Shown here: in pieces, positions 1-9,977 of the stretch
Layout: each line of letters begins with the position of its first letter
Numbering within the stretch: the first letter of the stretch is position 1
Assembly: GCA_001051155.2 (NCBI GenBank)
Contig: JYIP02000006.1
Coordinates: 3,100,001 to 3,164,000 of the forward strand
DNA: 64,000 bases
Source: Chrysoporthe austroafricana
Taxonomy: Eukaryota; Ascomycota; Sordariomycetes; Diaporthales; Cryphonectriaceae
Reading direction: 5' to 3'
Notes under the pieces: generated by a model
The model's database searches: none
What the model was told of the DNA's origin: nothing
The model's input: the letters and a program-made list of their open reading frames with translations, nothing else
Made by a program: the position numbers and the translations under genes

Positions 1-972
1 TGGAGCCGCGAGTAGTTTTAACACAAGGTCGACTGACACGACAAGTATGTAAGGACATAATGACCACACCAGCCATTAGTCATGCGTTCATGCTCGAGTC
101 TTAGCCAGAACCAAAGAAGTGGGAGGAAAGAAAGGGGAGACCGGGAGGGAAGATCAAGAGCCGAGCAGAAATGAAAGCTAACCGACAACAACAGTGCCCA
201 AAACCAAGGAGGTAAAGAAGGCGGAGTGTCCGCTAGATATGTCCTGCCGCAGGCTTCAGTTCCAGATGCCTCTTTCTGGGTTCGCGATAACAAACACTTG
301 CCTGATTTTGATTGCCAGTGTTGTTGCGGGCGTTGAGGGAGTTTGCAAACACAGCAAGACCGGGTCGTCCTTCGCTCTCGGGAGAAAGGACAATCGACCA
401 ACCTGCGAGCCGTTGTTACTAGTAATTATCGAGGGGGTGATTACATCTACCTCTTCCCATCCGCTTCTTCCAGACTTACCCTCCTCCCCGCTGCTTCTCC
501 AATCCGACCCGAACTCCACAGGGCATATCTCACTTGAGCTGCGCATCTAAGGATGGGGCGCTATTATCTTCTCAGATGTCTACCTTGCCGTCGATGTTTC
601 TACGAGGATCCCGAGGAGGATTCGTGGTCTACGACGGGCGATTGGTCAGGCAATTTAGGGACGGCGCTAGAAGGTATTGGCCGGTGATTAATGAGTCGAT
701 GACGGCGCGGACGGGTAGCAGGTCTCACAGTACTAGGCAACGTGGGCAAACAACCAAGTCGGCAAACGAGCGCATTTCCTGTCTAATCCGTCATTGGTAT
801 GGTGATCTGTTCGTGTAAAGGCTTGCTTCGCCTGTCGTTCCCCTACGTAAAGCATTCATATAGTCACCAAAGCGGAATTCAATGGACCGCAGTACGCAAC
901 AGAGTCAGATTATATCCCAGCAATATCGAAGCCGCGACAGAAAGATAAAAATAGTCTCGTCTTCACAAAGGT

Positions 973-1022
<50 letters not shown>

Positions 1023-1646
1023 AAAAGAAATCTGATCAGGGTGAGCGTTACGGATGCGCGTTGGGTGCCTTCATGGTCCTGAAGCGCCGCCCCGTAGAGC
1101 AGGAATTTGTCTCCTGATGAATGCCTGACCAACCACGACTCTGCTCAAAATGTCGAATCCTCAGAAAAGTCACCGAGGACAGCATCCAAAAGAAAGTCGA
1201 GTCTTGATATAGTTTATCATCGGCATCCGAGTCATACCTCGCGGCTCGGCAGGGATTCGGTCTCGGCGCGGCCGCCGAGCGGAAACTATGCGGACTCCCT
1301 AAGCCTAAAATGTCAAAATATCAGACTTTCTTTTTCATCGGCTAACTCACTCACTCACTCACTTCCTCGCTCCCACGAACTCACTCACCCACCGGATGGG
1401 CTCCAGCGGAGGAGGACAGTGCTAGCCATCGAACACAAGAGCCGCATCATCTGGAGGCCGACGTTGTATCTCGCCGACTAAGTCTGACGCACAGCAAAGT
1501 CACCGAGCCTGAGCGCTGCAGTGTCAGTTCTGCGCGGGAGAGCCACTCGTCATGATCGCATTGAGTCTGTGAGCCGATACTGAGCCGCGGCATCTTTTTA
1601 TCGATCGAGGGGAGTCGACCGGTCACTGGCCTTCTCTGCCTCGCAA
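1..1646. other. Intergenic / upstream region of pabAB
   Basis: I recognise no gene here. Short open frames on both strands are low-complexity and match nothing I know. The stretch holds an (AG)n microsatellite near 975-1018 and a CTCA-type repeat near 1344-1366. The last few hundred bases before 1655 presumably contain the pabAB promoter and leader. Confidence 0.6.
975..1018. repeat. (AG)22 dinucleotide microsatellite
   Basis: An uninterrupted AG run of about 44 bases, seen directly. It is a simple sequence repeat in non-coding DNA and is likely to vary in length between strains. Confidence 0.95.
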
Positions 1647-1652
1647 ATGTGA
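1647..1652 (+). promoter_or_regulatory. Start-stop minimal uORF (ATG TGA) before pabAB
   Basis: ATG followed directly by TGA lies 2 nt upstream of the first in-frame ATG of pabAB at 1655. Start-stop elements can stall ribosomes and lower downstream initiation. Whether the transcript includes this site is inferred from its proximity. Confidence 0.6.
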
Positions 1653-1654
1653 AG

Positions 1655-4207
1655 ATGGGATCTATCGGAGGACCACTGCCCATACCGTCCACACGACCCA
1701 GGATCCTCTTTATCGACGCCTATGATTCCTTCTCCAACAACATCACCTCCCTGCTCACCACCCTTCTCCATGTCGATGTCTGCGTCCTTCCTATCGATGC
1801 ACCCGTTTCTGTGGAGGACCTCCGTCGCGAGCTTCGTCACTATGAGGCCGTGGTGTGTGGGCCGGGTCCTGGATCGCCGGGGAACGAGGCCGACGCTGGG
1901 CTGATGAGGTTGGTATGGGAACTGGAGGAACGTGAGGTTCTACCCGTGTTAGGCGTGTGTCTGGGATTCCAGAGCCTCGTGCTGGCATGTGGCGGCAAGA
2001 TCAGGAGGTTAAAGAGGGGCTTGCACGGGCTGGTCAGGACGATACAACACCAACCGAAACGTGACGCCACAAGAGGCGATGGGGACATCTTCAGGGGTGT
2101 GGGTAGATTCAGGGCCACGCTATATCACAGCCTCTGCGCAGACGTTGGTCAAGATTCTGTCACCGATTGGGTGGGCAAGAAGTGGGATAGTCCTTTGAGC
2201 CAGCCAGACATCATGCCCCTGGCATGGGTGGAGGAGGATCGGGGTGACGCACAAGGACCCGAGAGGATCCTGATGGCGTTGAAGCACCGGCGGAAGCCTT
2301 TCTGGGGTCTCCAGTACCACCCGGAATCAGTCTGTACCGAAGATGAAGGCCACAAGGTGATACGAAACTGGTTCGACCAGGCCAGGCGGTGGAACATGGA
2401 GACCGGAAGAGTCGCCAACACGGATTGCAGGGATACTTTGGCAAGAAACGCCGTCAGGATGAGCCTTCACCAGCAGGCAGATTTTATGGATCTGGATTCC
2501 GACAGAGGGGGACGCGCATGGAGGAAGCTGGTGCACTCCGAGACCCCTCAGACCTTTCGCTCTCGATCTGTTGCTCTCCCGAAAGGCGTCGAGGCCCCGC
2601 ATATCGCGGAAATCCTCGATGCACACAGCACCCACAACATTATTTTTGACTCCGCCAACGGCAACCAACCGGCGCCGACGACCGGTGCTGATGTTCGTGG
2701 ACGGTTCAGTATCCTGGCGGTAGATGTTGACGAGTGCATGCGGATCGAGTATCATACAGGGGACGATTGTATCACCCTCGTCAACGGCCTGATACCCGGC
2801 ACTCGAGAGACGATCCTTCTGCCACCAGGAAAGACAGTGTGGCACTTCTTGGCCGACTTCCACGAAACGAGGCGAAACAGGTTCGAGTTTGACACACGCG
2901 AAGTACCCGATGAAAAAGACGTACCATTTCTCGGGGGCTTTGTCGGGTTCGTCACGTATGAACAAGGGCTCAGCGACATCGACATACAGTTGCCAAGTGA
3001 CAGAGGCCATAGGAGGCCCGATGTCTGCCTCACCTGGGTGAAAAAGTCGATCGTCCTTGACCATCAGAAAGGTGTCGTGTATGTCCAACACTTGGAATCT
3101 GACACCTCCTGGGTCAAGTCGACAGTAGAGAAGCTACAGAACTCCGAGACATGGCGCTACGGTCATCAAGATGGCCAGAACAGCACTGCCTGCTACGATG
3201 GTCTCAGGACGCAGACGGTCATAAAAAAGCCTGAGCCCGCCAAATATGAAGCAAAAGTGCGCATGTGCCAAGAATACATCGCAGCTGGGGAGTCCTATGA
3301 GCTGTGCCTGACCGACCAAACCAGAATCATAAGGACCATCAGGCCACGAGAGAATGGCCGCCAAGCGGCATCAGGCTTCCGGCCAGGAGCAAAGCGTCCC
3401 GAGTCAGAGATCACCAAGTCCTTGGCTGAATCATCCTGGCAGCTCTACCGCACCCTTCGTCGACGCAACCCGGCCCCATTTGCTTCGTACATCCGCCTCG
3501 GAGGCGCCACCCTCGTCAGCTCCTCACCAGAGCGATTCCTCCAGTACAACCGCTCGGGCCTGTGCTCCATGAAGCCAATGAAGGGCACCGTAAAGAAATC
3601 ATCCGAGCCGGGGGACGGCTGCGCGACGACGCTGGCAGAAGCTGAGGCGATTCTGCACGTCCCCAAGGAGGAAGCCGAGAACCTGATGATCGTGGACCTG
3701 GTCCGGCACGACCTGCACGGCATATGCGGCGCGGGGAAGGTAACGGTGCCGGAGCTGCTAAAGGTCGAGGAGTACCAGACGGTGTATACGATGATCACGC
3801 GGGTGGAGGGCCAGCTGCCACAGTCCGGGCAGAGCGGCGAACCCGGGGTCTACTCCGGGCTGGATGTCCTGTCGGCTAGTCTCCCGCCGGGGAGCATGAC
3901 GGGTGCGCCGAAGAAGAGGAGCTGTGAGATCCTACAGCAGGTTGAGGGCGGCAAGGAGAGAAGCCTGTACTCCGGCGTTGTGGGCTATATGTGTGTCACT
4001 GGCCGGGGCGATTGGAGCGTCACGATCAGGAGCATGTTCCGGTGGGATGATGAGACTAAGACAGTGAGTGACGAAGCCGGGGAGAAGGAGGTGTGGCACA
4101 TCGGCGCCGGAGGAGCGGTGACTATTCTGAGCACACCCGAGGGCGAGAGGGAGGAGATGTTTGTGAAGCTTGCGAGGCCATTGAGCATCTTCACGGAGGA
4201 TGCTTGA
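1655..4207 (+). CDS. pabAB: Aminodeoxychorismate synthase, PabA-PabB fusion
   Basis: Converts chorismate and glutamine to 4-amino-4-deoxychorismate, the first committed step of p-aminobenzoate and folate synthesis in the cytosol. The protein is 850 residues from a single exon. Residues about 10-250 form a class I glutamine amidotransferase, with the oxyanion motif GPGPGSP, nucleophile Cys102 in GVCLGFQS, and His222/Glu224 in QYHPES. Residues about 330-845 form the chorismate-binding domain, with SSSPERFL, the PxKGT motif (Lys643), SLPPGSMTGAPKK and a C-terminal GAGGAVT. The PxKGT lysine separates PabB from anthranilate synthase TrpE. The open frame extends two codons upstream (GTG AAG), but 1655 is the first ATG in frame. 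A start-stop uORF lies just upstream. The bifunctional architecture is standard for fungi, and both active sites look intact. Confidence 0.95.
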   Translation: MGSIGGPLPIPSTRPRILFIDAYDSFSNNITSLLTTLLHVDVCVLPIDAPVSVEDLRRELRHYEAVVCGPGPGSPGNEADAGLMRLVWELEEREVLPVLGVCLGFQSLVLACGGKIRRLKRGLHGLVRTIQHQPKRDATRGDGDIFRGVGRFRATLYHSLCADVGQDSVTDWVGKKWDSPLSQPDIMPLAWVEEDRGDAQGPERILMALKHRRKPFWGLQYHPESVCTEDEGHKVIRNWFDQARRWNMETGRVANTDCRDTLARNAVRMSLHQQADFMDLDSDRGGRAWRKLVHSETPQTFRSRSVALPKGVEAPHIAEILDAHSTHNIIFDSANGNQPAPTTGADVRGRFSILAVDVDECMRIEYHTGDDCITLVNGLIPGTRETILLPPGKTVWHFLADFHETRRNRFEFDTREVPDEKDVPFLGGFVGFVTYEQGLSDIDIQLPSDRGHRRPDVCLTWVKKSIVLDHQKGVVYVQHLESDTSWVKSTVEKLQNSETWRYGHQDGQNSTACYDGLRTQTVIKKPEPAKYEAKVRMCQEYIAAGESYELCLTDQTRIIRTIRPRENGRQAASGFRPGAKRPESEITKSLAESSWQLYRTLRRRNPAPFASYIRLGGATLVSSSPERFLQYNRSGLCSMKPMKGTVKKSSEPGDGCATTLAEAEAILHVPKEEAENLMIVDLVRHDLHGICGAGKVTVPELLKVEEYQTVYTMITRVEGQLPQSGQSGEPGVYSGLDVLSASLPPGSMTGAPKKRSCEILQQVEGGKERSLYSGVVGYMCVTGRGDWSVTIRSMFRWDDETKTVSDEAGEKEVWHIGAGGAVTILSTPEGEREEMFVKLARPLSIFTEDA

Positions 4208-4717
4208 TTACGATCTGCCAAGCTGGTTGCCAACTGCTTGCAATGCGCACGAAACATTGGGTTGATTTTTTTTAGACAGGATTTGGACCTTGACGGGCGG
4301 TTTGCAAGGCGTTCAGACGGATTCATGATACTCAACGTATCGGGACTGGTTCAACAAGACTCACAGCATAGACTCAACAGCATGATCTGGATACTTAGAT
4401 ACCTAGACTCAACTCTTTTAGCGAATGAGTAGGGACTGGAAATGGGACATCTGCGACACAACGACGTGGTCACTGCTTTACAGAGTTGCCAGCAGTCCGT
4501 TCTTAGATTCCTCGCACTACGACTTGAAGGCTTGTCCAAGTCGGGGGTGCCACCAGTGCCCAGCCATACTCATAGGCATGGCCGGTTGGATAATAACTCA
4601 GAGATGCTTAGCAGCTCATGCAAGGTGAGACACCCAATGTCAGCCGCCTTTAGACTTCCCTGGCGCGAGACGACCTGGCCATGGAACCACCTCCGAACTA
4701 GCTTCCTACCAAAATTC
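4208..4717. other. Convergent intergenic region pabAB / HET gene
   Basis: About 510 bp between two convergent stop codons. I see only short frames without recognisable products. It presumably holds the 3' ends of both transcripts. Confidence 0.6.
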
Positions 4718-6665
4718 TCAGACAATGGTGAACCTCGTGCTACCGCCGTCCGTGGCAAGCCACTTGTCTGTGAGACGTCCCGTACAACTGAATAACCCAA
4801 GCCTTCTATATTTCTCTTGCTTGCCTCCGCCGGCATTTGTCAGCAATAACCCCCACGTCCTCTTCCATATATTTCCCAGAACGATGGTGCACAAGGGAGC
4901 GAGAAAGGTCTGGCCACCGGGAATGCCCGAGTCCTCACCATCAACATCGACATATCTGGCGAAGTCCTGGAACGCTGCCCCTCGAACTTGAGGGACGATG
5001 TATCCCGACAGCGTAATCTCAGCATACCGGACTTCACCAGTAGAATCACTAGAGAGCGGCTCCACGAGAACCGCCGCAACCTCTGCACAATCTTCGAGCC
5101 TGTTCTGGATCCCCCACTCCACAGGGCCATCGATTGACGCCCAGCTCCACGTCGGGGCCCGGTACTCCTGGTGCCTCCTCGCCGTGCTGGGGCCATTGAT
5201 ATTCCACTTCGCCCGGTTCCAGAGCAACTCCTTGATGAGGTGGCTCCGCCAGAGCCCAGCCACGTACTCATCGCCGAGGTGCCTCGCGAAGGCCTTGGCG
5301 AGACCGGAGGCGGCGACCAGCTTGTCCTTCTCGAAGGTGAGGCCGCATCTGGAGTACTCGCCGACGATCCGCCTCCACGCCAGGTAGAGGTCCGTGGCCG
5401 AGGGCCGCAGGTCTGGCTGGTTCCGCTCGCTGACGGCTTCAGGGCCCTTGGTCTCCCAGTCCTTGACCATGGCGTACTTGGCCTCGTCCAGTGCGCCATC
5501 CGGCTCGCCCTCGCAGGCCTGGAGCTCCTTGCACTCCCAGAACACCTGCTCCTGGCCGAAGTGGACGGCCCGCGGCGCGAGCACCCTCTCCTGCTGCACC
5601 CAGCCGCGCCTGTTCAGTGGGGCCCTCTCGACAGAAGACGCCCAGAGGAGCTCAGGATCCCGGCCGCCGCAGTAGGCGTAGAAGGCCCTCGGCCTGGGCT
5701 CACTGTTGGGACCCTCCTGGTCGTTCACCAGCAGGTCGACCCGGAACGGCTGGAGGTCATCGGGGCTCCGCTTCCGGAAGAACCCGCCGTAGCCATCCTC
5801 CGATGCGGCAGCGGCGAGGCAGATCTCGGCGTTCATGTACACGCGGTCCATCAGCGGTGCCTGCTCTGCCCAGTCACCATCGGCGCCCTGTATGATGCAG
5901 AGGGAGTCGATCCACACGTAGCGGAAACCCAGTCGTCTCGTGGCCCACACAGCGTCGCGAAAGTTGGGTGGCAGGCTTTCCAAGGGGAACGCCTTCTGAA
6001 GCGAGGCCTTGTTCTGGCAGGTCAGCGTGAGGAATCTTCTCTTACCCCAGCAATGGCTCAGGGCGAGGTATGGTGACTGCCGGTCTGCAGCCTTGAAGTC
6101 GGCCGTGGTAACTATCCGCACAGCACCGCCCTCTGCGTCCTTGGTGTCGAGGAGCCGGGTCGGGAGCCACGTTTCACCCTTCGGGACACCAGCGATTGAG
6201 CTTTTGCACTTCGTGTGCGTCGCTGCGCAGGTCTCATACCATCCCTTGATGCGTCTCCAGCACGTCTCGTGGTCCGTCGTGTCGGAGAATTTGGAAGTCC
6301 CGAGATCTGTGCCTCGACTTAGAAAGACGCCACTTCGTTGATACATCGAGTCGTATGAGTTCCGCTCCCTCACCAGAATACTCCTGCAGCCAGAAGAACG
6401 TGATCTGCTGCTTCCCCGGAATGGAGAAGTCGATGCCGTACTTTCGACGATTCTCGCAGACGCTGCATCGTATCCCTGGGAAGCCCGTGCTATCCAGCAG
6501 CTCCTGTACCTCCTTGGACATCTCTCCATGCACCCTGGTGCAGAAATAGCATCCCTCGGCTATCGCCTGTCTGAATGTGGCGCTGCTGTGGACATACACC
6601 TCTTGTCCATTGTCGCCGCGAACCAGCACCGTCGAGATGGTCTGACACTGCCTGCATAGAGACAT
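4718..6665 (-). CDS. HET-domain (heterokaryon incompatibility) protein
   Basis: Two exons, complement(4718..6306, 6374..6665), give 626 residues. The 67-bp intron (6307-6373) has GTGAGG, a CTAAG branch-like site and CACAG. Joining across it keeps the frame. The first ATG in the upstream frame is at 6665; the frame is open further up, so an additional 5' exon is possible. The N-terminus has paired cysteines (LCRQC, GCYFC), common in this family. The HET core is clear: LSHCWG at residues 180-185, then RRLGFRYVWIDSLCIIQ and MDRVYMNAEICLAAAAS. HET proteins trigger cell death when incompatible fungal individuals fuse, or act in related allorecognition. Which partner or allele system this one belongs to cannot be told. 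No NACHT, WD40 or ankyrin partner domain is fused. The copy appears intact. Confidence 0.9.
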
Positions 6666-6889
6666 CGGGCTCCGTGGACTTGAATTGGATGATGATTTTG
6701 CGCGATGTAATAATGCTAATGTCTCAACGCTCACCCTACCCGGTTGGGAAGCAGAGCTATCGACTTCGGACCCCAAAGTGCCGCAATTTGCAACAGTAAC
6801 TTTTATCTTCTGCTTACTCTGTGGGAAAGCCGGATGGATATAAGGCCGACGGACGGGTAAACTGCCGGTAACAAGGGTATTTTGTCCTT

Positions 6890-7190
6890 GAACAGCTACA
6901 ATTTACCCTCTATACTCAGGACGGACTTAGCCTTCCACATATTCAATATATATATCTAGGCTCTTATAAATATCTTTTCGACACAGTATACCAATACATT
7001 GAATATATTTACTGTCTTTATGGCGACCGACGTATTAACGGACTTATAAATATATTTCCACTCGTTTCAATCAACTAAAAGCTCCAAATGCCTTAACGAA
7101 AAAAAAATAGAGTAATTAAGAAAAGCATTTTCATAATCAAAGTATTCCAAGTCTAAACGCTTTTTGTTATTCATGATCACTTTGGTAGAG
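6890..7190. other. AT-rich island, possible RIP-mutated relic
   Basis: The composition is markedly AT-rich, with repeated cttataaatat(a/c)t-type words near 6961 and 7044. In Pezizomycotina, repeat-induced point mutation (C to T) of transposons leaves such tracts. No transposase or terminal repeats can be made out, so the origin is inference. Confidence 0.35.
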
Positions 7191-7199
7191 CTAGCTTTC

Positions 7200-7320
7200 A
7201 CATTCGCATCATCGGCGCCGGCATTGCGCGCATACACATCCATCTACCTTGTAACATCTTACGATGAACTGGACAATCCGGACTTCATCGCGGATTTCAC
7301 CGTTTTCATCTTGTGATCGA
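7200..7320 (+). pseudogene. Possible decayed FAD/NAD-binding oxidoreductase fragment
   Basis: The frame at 7208-7228 reads IIGAGIA, like the first glycine-rich turn of FAD-dependent monooxygenases. About 28 codons later, in a frame shifted by one base, comes DFTVF followed by a stop. That spacing matches the second beta strand of a Rossmann fold. Frameshifts and stops interrupt the region. The similarity is short, so it may be chance. Confidence 0.2.
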
Positions 7321-8190
7321 AGATCAAAGCTAGCATTGCTACGCCTGTGTGCTATATGCTAACCCTTAGACCGGCCATTGCGAGATATCACAACGATTGT
7401 AGGCGTAGTCGAGCCGCTGGGATAGCGAGGAGCAAATTGGCTCTATGTTCTCAGGACAAAGTAAGTACAAGCCGGGACTTTCTATCTGACAAGGATTCAA
7501 TACTGTCTCGGAAGATGTGTGGTTGCCTCCACCGGCAACGACGTATTATGGGGCCTCGTGGTTGCAGAGCCCTGGGCCTGTCATTGGAGTTAGAGGATAT
7601 GATTTGAAAGCTCAGAATTATCTATCATAGGGATAGAATACTTGTGCTACTGAGATCTACAAGACTATTAAGGCCAAGGATCTAGAATAGGTTCTTCACC
7701 ATTCATGTAGTATATAAGGGTTTGGCTATCGCGTTGAATCGGGTGATAGTGGGATTATAAGAATTGCGAGCGAGAGATGCAACACAGCTCTGAATTCCCC
7801 GGTAAGGCCAAATGCGGACCGCGGTTACTCCATAAGCCTATATATATACCAACATTTTGAATAAGGAAAGCCGCAATGAGGCTCTAAATGCAGGTGTATT
7901 TACAGGCGTCCCACCCACCGGAGCGCTCGTGTTGTTTTCTCAGCATCCTCGTCGACCCTCACGCACGTCACTTTTTCAACCGCCTGTTCTCTATATATTC
8001 GCGCAGAACCCCTCTGACCAACCCATGTACACCTGTCTCATCTCCACGTTTCCAGCTCAGTTTATTTGCTTCCTGGCTTAGACTCTTTCCTTCGCTGTCC
8101 TTGTGGCTCTTGTCTGTATCAATAATGCCAAGTCACCGCCGGGTGCTCTCGAGACACTAGTCTTCCGGCTCCAGCCGCCCTCGAATTTTC

Positions 8191-8403
8191 ATGCTCCCAC
8201 TGTCCATTCGGTTCTTCTTTCTTGTTCTCCTGCCTAAGAGCTTTGCTCTACTCCTTTCGTCCAGTCGCCTCAGTTCTACCGAGCTGCTAAGTCTGCCCCT
8301 TACGACCGCAGACCAAGTATTACCCGCCATTCGGACTCCTGTCGGATATTCATCATCGGCGACGAAAGCCAAGATTCCCTCGTGGTGTAATTCCAATGAT
8401 TAA
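8191..8403 (+). CDS. Hypothetical small ORF with signal-peptide-like N-terminus
   Basis: A 70-codon ATG-initiated frame whose first roughly 25 residues are strongly hydrophobic (MLPLSIRFFFLVLLPKSFAL), like a secretion signal. The remainder is Ser-rich with a single Cys. A ctatatattc TATA-like word lies about 200 bp upstream. I recognise no family. It may be a spurious frame in pyrimidine-rich DNA, which tends to encode Leu, Phe and Ser. Confidence 0.15.
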   Translation: MLPLSIRFFFLVLLPKSFALLLSSSRLSSTELLSLPLTTADQVLPAIRTPVGYSSSATKAKIPSWCNSND

Positions 8404-8828
8404 AATCCTGTGGTAACTCCGAGAGGCGAGTGCCTCAGTGACGATGAGCCAACTTGTAAGCCGCGGCACTACTCATGTTATGCGTACACGACGACGCATA
8501 CTCGGAAATAGAGAACAAGACTGGACTCCCTTATTCTTCAACGACGGAACCCTACAACCGTGGAGAGATAGAAATTGAAATGCATTGCACGTGGGTACCT
8601 AAATTCCATGACCATATGAGCACCTCCCAACCCGAAAACCCAAGAAACCAGCCTCGCTTTAGGAAGAAGAACCGCGATGCCTGGCCGTAGACCGATGGAT
8701 CGTACAGTGATTCATTTTGATACAGGACAATGTGCCCGACCTCCGCATTAAATATGCAGCACCCGCGCCTGGGGGCCGCAGATACCGCTGGTAGTCGACT
8801 TGGGGCCTCACTCGGCCTCCCCGGCTAG

Positions 8829-9280
8829 TCAGAAGTCCGAGTCCTCCTGGAAGAACATCCCGAAGCTGATGATGGTCCCGTAGATGAGAAGACCCCCGGC
8901 GATGGACATGACCATGGCGCCGGTGGTGATCAGGTCTGAATGCGCGAGAACGACGGGCAGGGCTGCGTATCAGTACGTCTCGTTAGCACGTGTCCAGACC
9001 GCGGACGTCCCCGGGCCGGGGCCAGCTTACCGATGCCCATCAAGACCAGGAACCCGGTGCAGAACCTCCCGAGGTCCAGCACCGCGTTCCCTGAGCTCTC
9101 GACGAAGTCGTCCGGGTTGGCGCACCGGCTGCAGATCCAGTTGGGCAGCGGCGCGATGATGTAGGTTGCCACGACCAGCAACGGGTAGTACTTCTTCCAT
9201 AGCGCGCAGGACAGGATGACCAGCAGGAATCCCACGGCGAGGACGAAGGAGAGGGCGATGATCGTTTTCAGACCGGGCAT
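8829..9280 (-). CDS. VPS55: Vacuolar protein sorting protein Vps55 (OB-RGRP family)
   Basis: Small endosomal four-helix membrane protein that, with Vps68 in yeast, acts in late endosome-to-vacuole transport. Exons complement(8829..8962, 9031..9280) give 127 residues. The 68-bp intron (8963-9030) starts GTAAG, has a GCTAACG branch site and ends ATACGCAG. Splicing restores the family motif GIALPVVLAHS followed by AMVMSIAGGLLIYGTIISF. The N-terminus (GLKTIIALSFVLAVGFLLVI) and the central PLPNWICSRC segment with GNAVLDLGRFCTGF are typical. Length fits the family (about 130-140). A downstream AG at 8936 would also keep the frame but would delete the conserved LPVVLAHS segment, so I reject it. The gene is divergent from PRE5. 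Confidence 0.93.
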
Positions 9281-9977
9281 GTTGGGCGTTGTTGGAGTTG
9301 TATAGAGGGGATCGCTACGAGGTTAGGTCGATGTCCGTCGGGGAGAGACGCCTTGGCCGGTGCCACGTGCGGGAGGTGCCGGCGTGGACGGGCAACGAGA
9401 TAGGAAATGGCTAGGTCTATCTGACAGGTCGAGTGTGGGAGGGGCTCGCAAGCGCCGTCGTCGTCGCAGGTGTCGGCGTCGTGTCTGTGTTGGAGCTCGG
9501 GCTGGGAGTCGGGGTCTTGGTGGTGAGGACGGCTGGGGGCTCCCAAGGTTGACGTCGTCAGCAGCAGCTGTTTGCTCGCCTGAGCTGGGCCGTTGTCTGA
9601 GGAGCGACCCCGGCCTGCCAGCCTGCCAGCCTGCCACCTGCCAGGCATTGCCAGGCCTGGGCGAGACTTGCCTGCCGGCTGCCAACCCCGGCACCCTGGG
9701 CCTGTGCTTATCGGCGATAAGCCCCCTTTGGTTTAGCGTCCTCAGCTTCCCCAGCCCGCCCAGTAGGGTGAAGCTCAGTCAGTTACGAAGCTCGAAGTTG
9801 CCTTGCACTTGGCACCCGCGACTACGCTGCATCACATCTCAGCCTTGAAGCTCATCCATCAACGACCACCCACGACTTTCCTGCCCAATTTGAACCCCAC
9901 GCGTCCTCCTCTTCCCACCTGGCCCTGTTGGTCGATATTGTTCATCCTCCGTTGTGCCACATCACTGAGCTTTCAAG
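9281..9977. promoter_or_regulatory. Shared divergent promoter region VPS55 / PRE5
   Basis: About 700 bp between two divergent start codons. It contains a CACGTG E-box-like word in gtgccacgtgcg (about 9360-9372) and a cluster of CCTGCCA direct repeats at 9615-9644. No clear TATA box is seen. Frames on both strands here are low-complexity and not credible as genes. Confidence 0.5.
9615..9685 (+). repeat. Cluster of CCTGCCA / TGCCA direct repeats
   Basis: Four perfect CCTGCCA copies start at 9615, 9623, 9631 and 9638, and further TGCCA words lie at 9650 and 9681. The 7-8 bp spacing gives a tandem array of potential half-sites about 300 bp upstream of PRE5. Confidence 0.8.

Larger units (their letters stand above)
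6666..8828. other. Gene-poor region with AT-rich degenerate DNA
   Basis: About 2.1 kb with no convincing intact gene. From about 6890 to 7190 the base composition drops to visibly AT-rich sequence with many TATA/ATAT steps, unlike the GC-rich neighbours. A fragment reading IIGAGIA (7208-7228) hints at a decayed dinucleotide-binding enzyme. The rest, to 8828, holds short frames only, including a 70-codon ORF at 8191-8403. Confidence 0.5.

Noticed and set aside
2327..3091. 254-codon frame on the - strand
   Set aside because: Antisense to pabAB, whose motifs on the + strand are complete.
5171..6076. 301-codon frame on the + strand
   Set aside because: Antisense to the HET domain exon, with no recognisable motif.
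8936..9030. Alternative 95-bp intron in VPS55 ending at ATTCAG
   Set aside because: It keeps the frame but deletes the conserved LPVVLAHS segment. The acceptor at 8963 restores it and has a better branch site.
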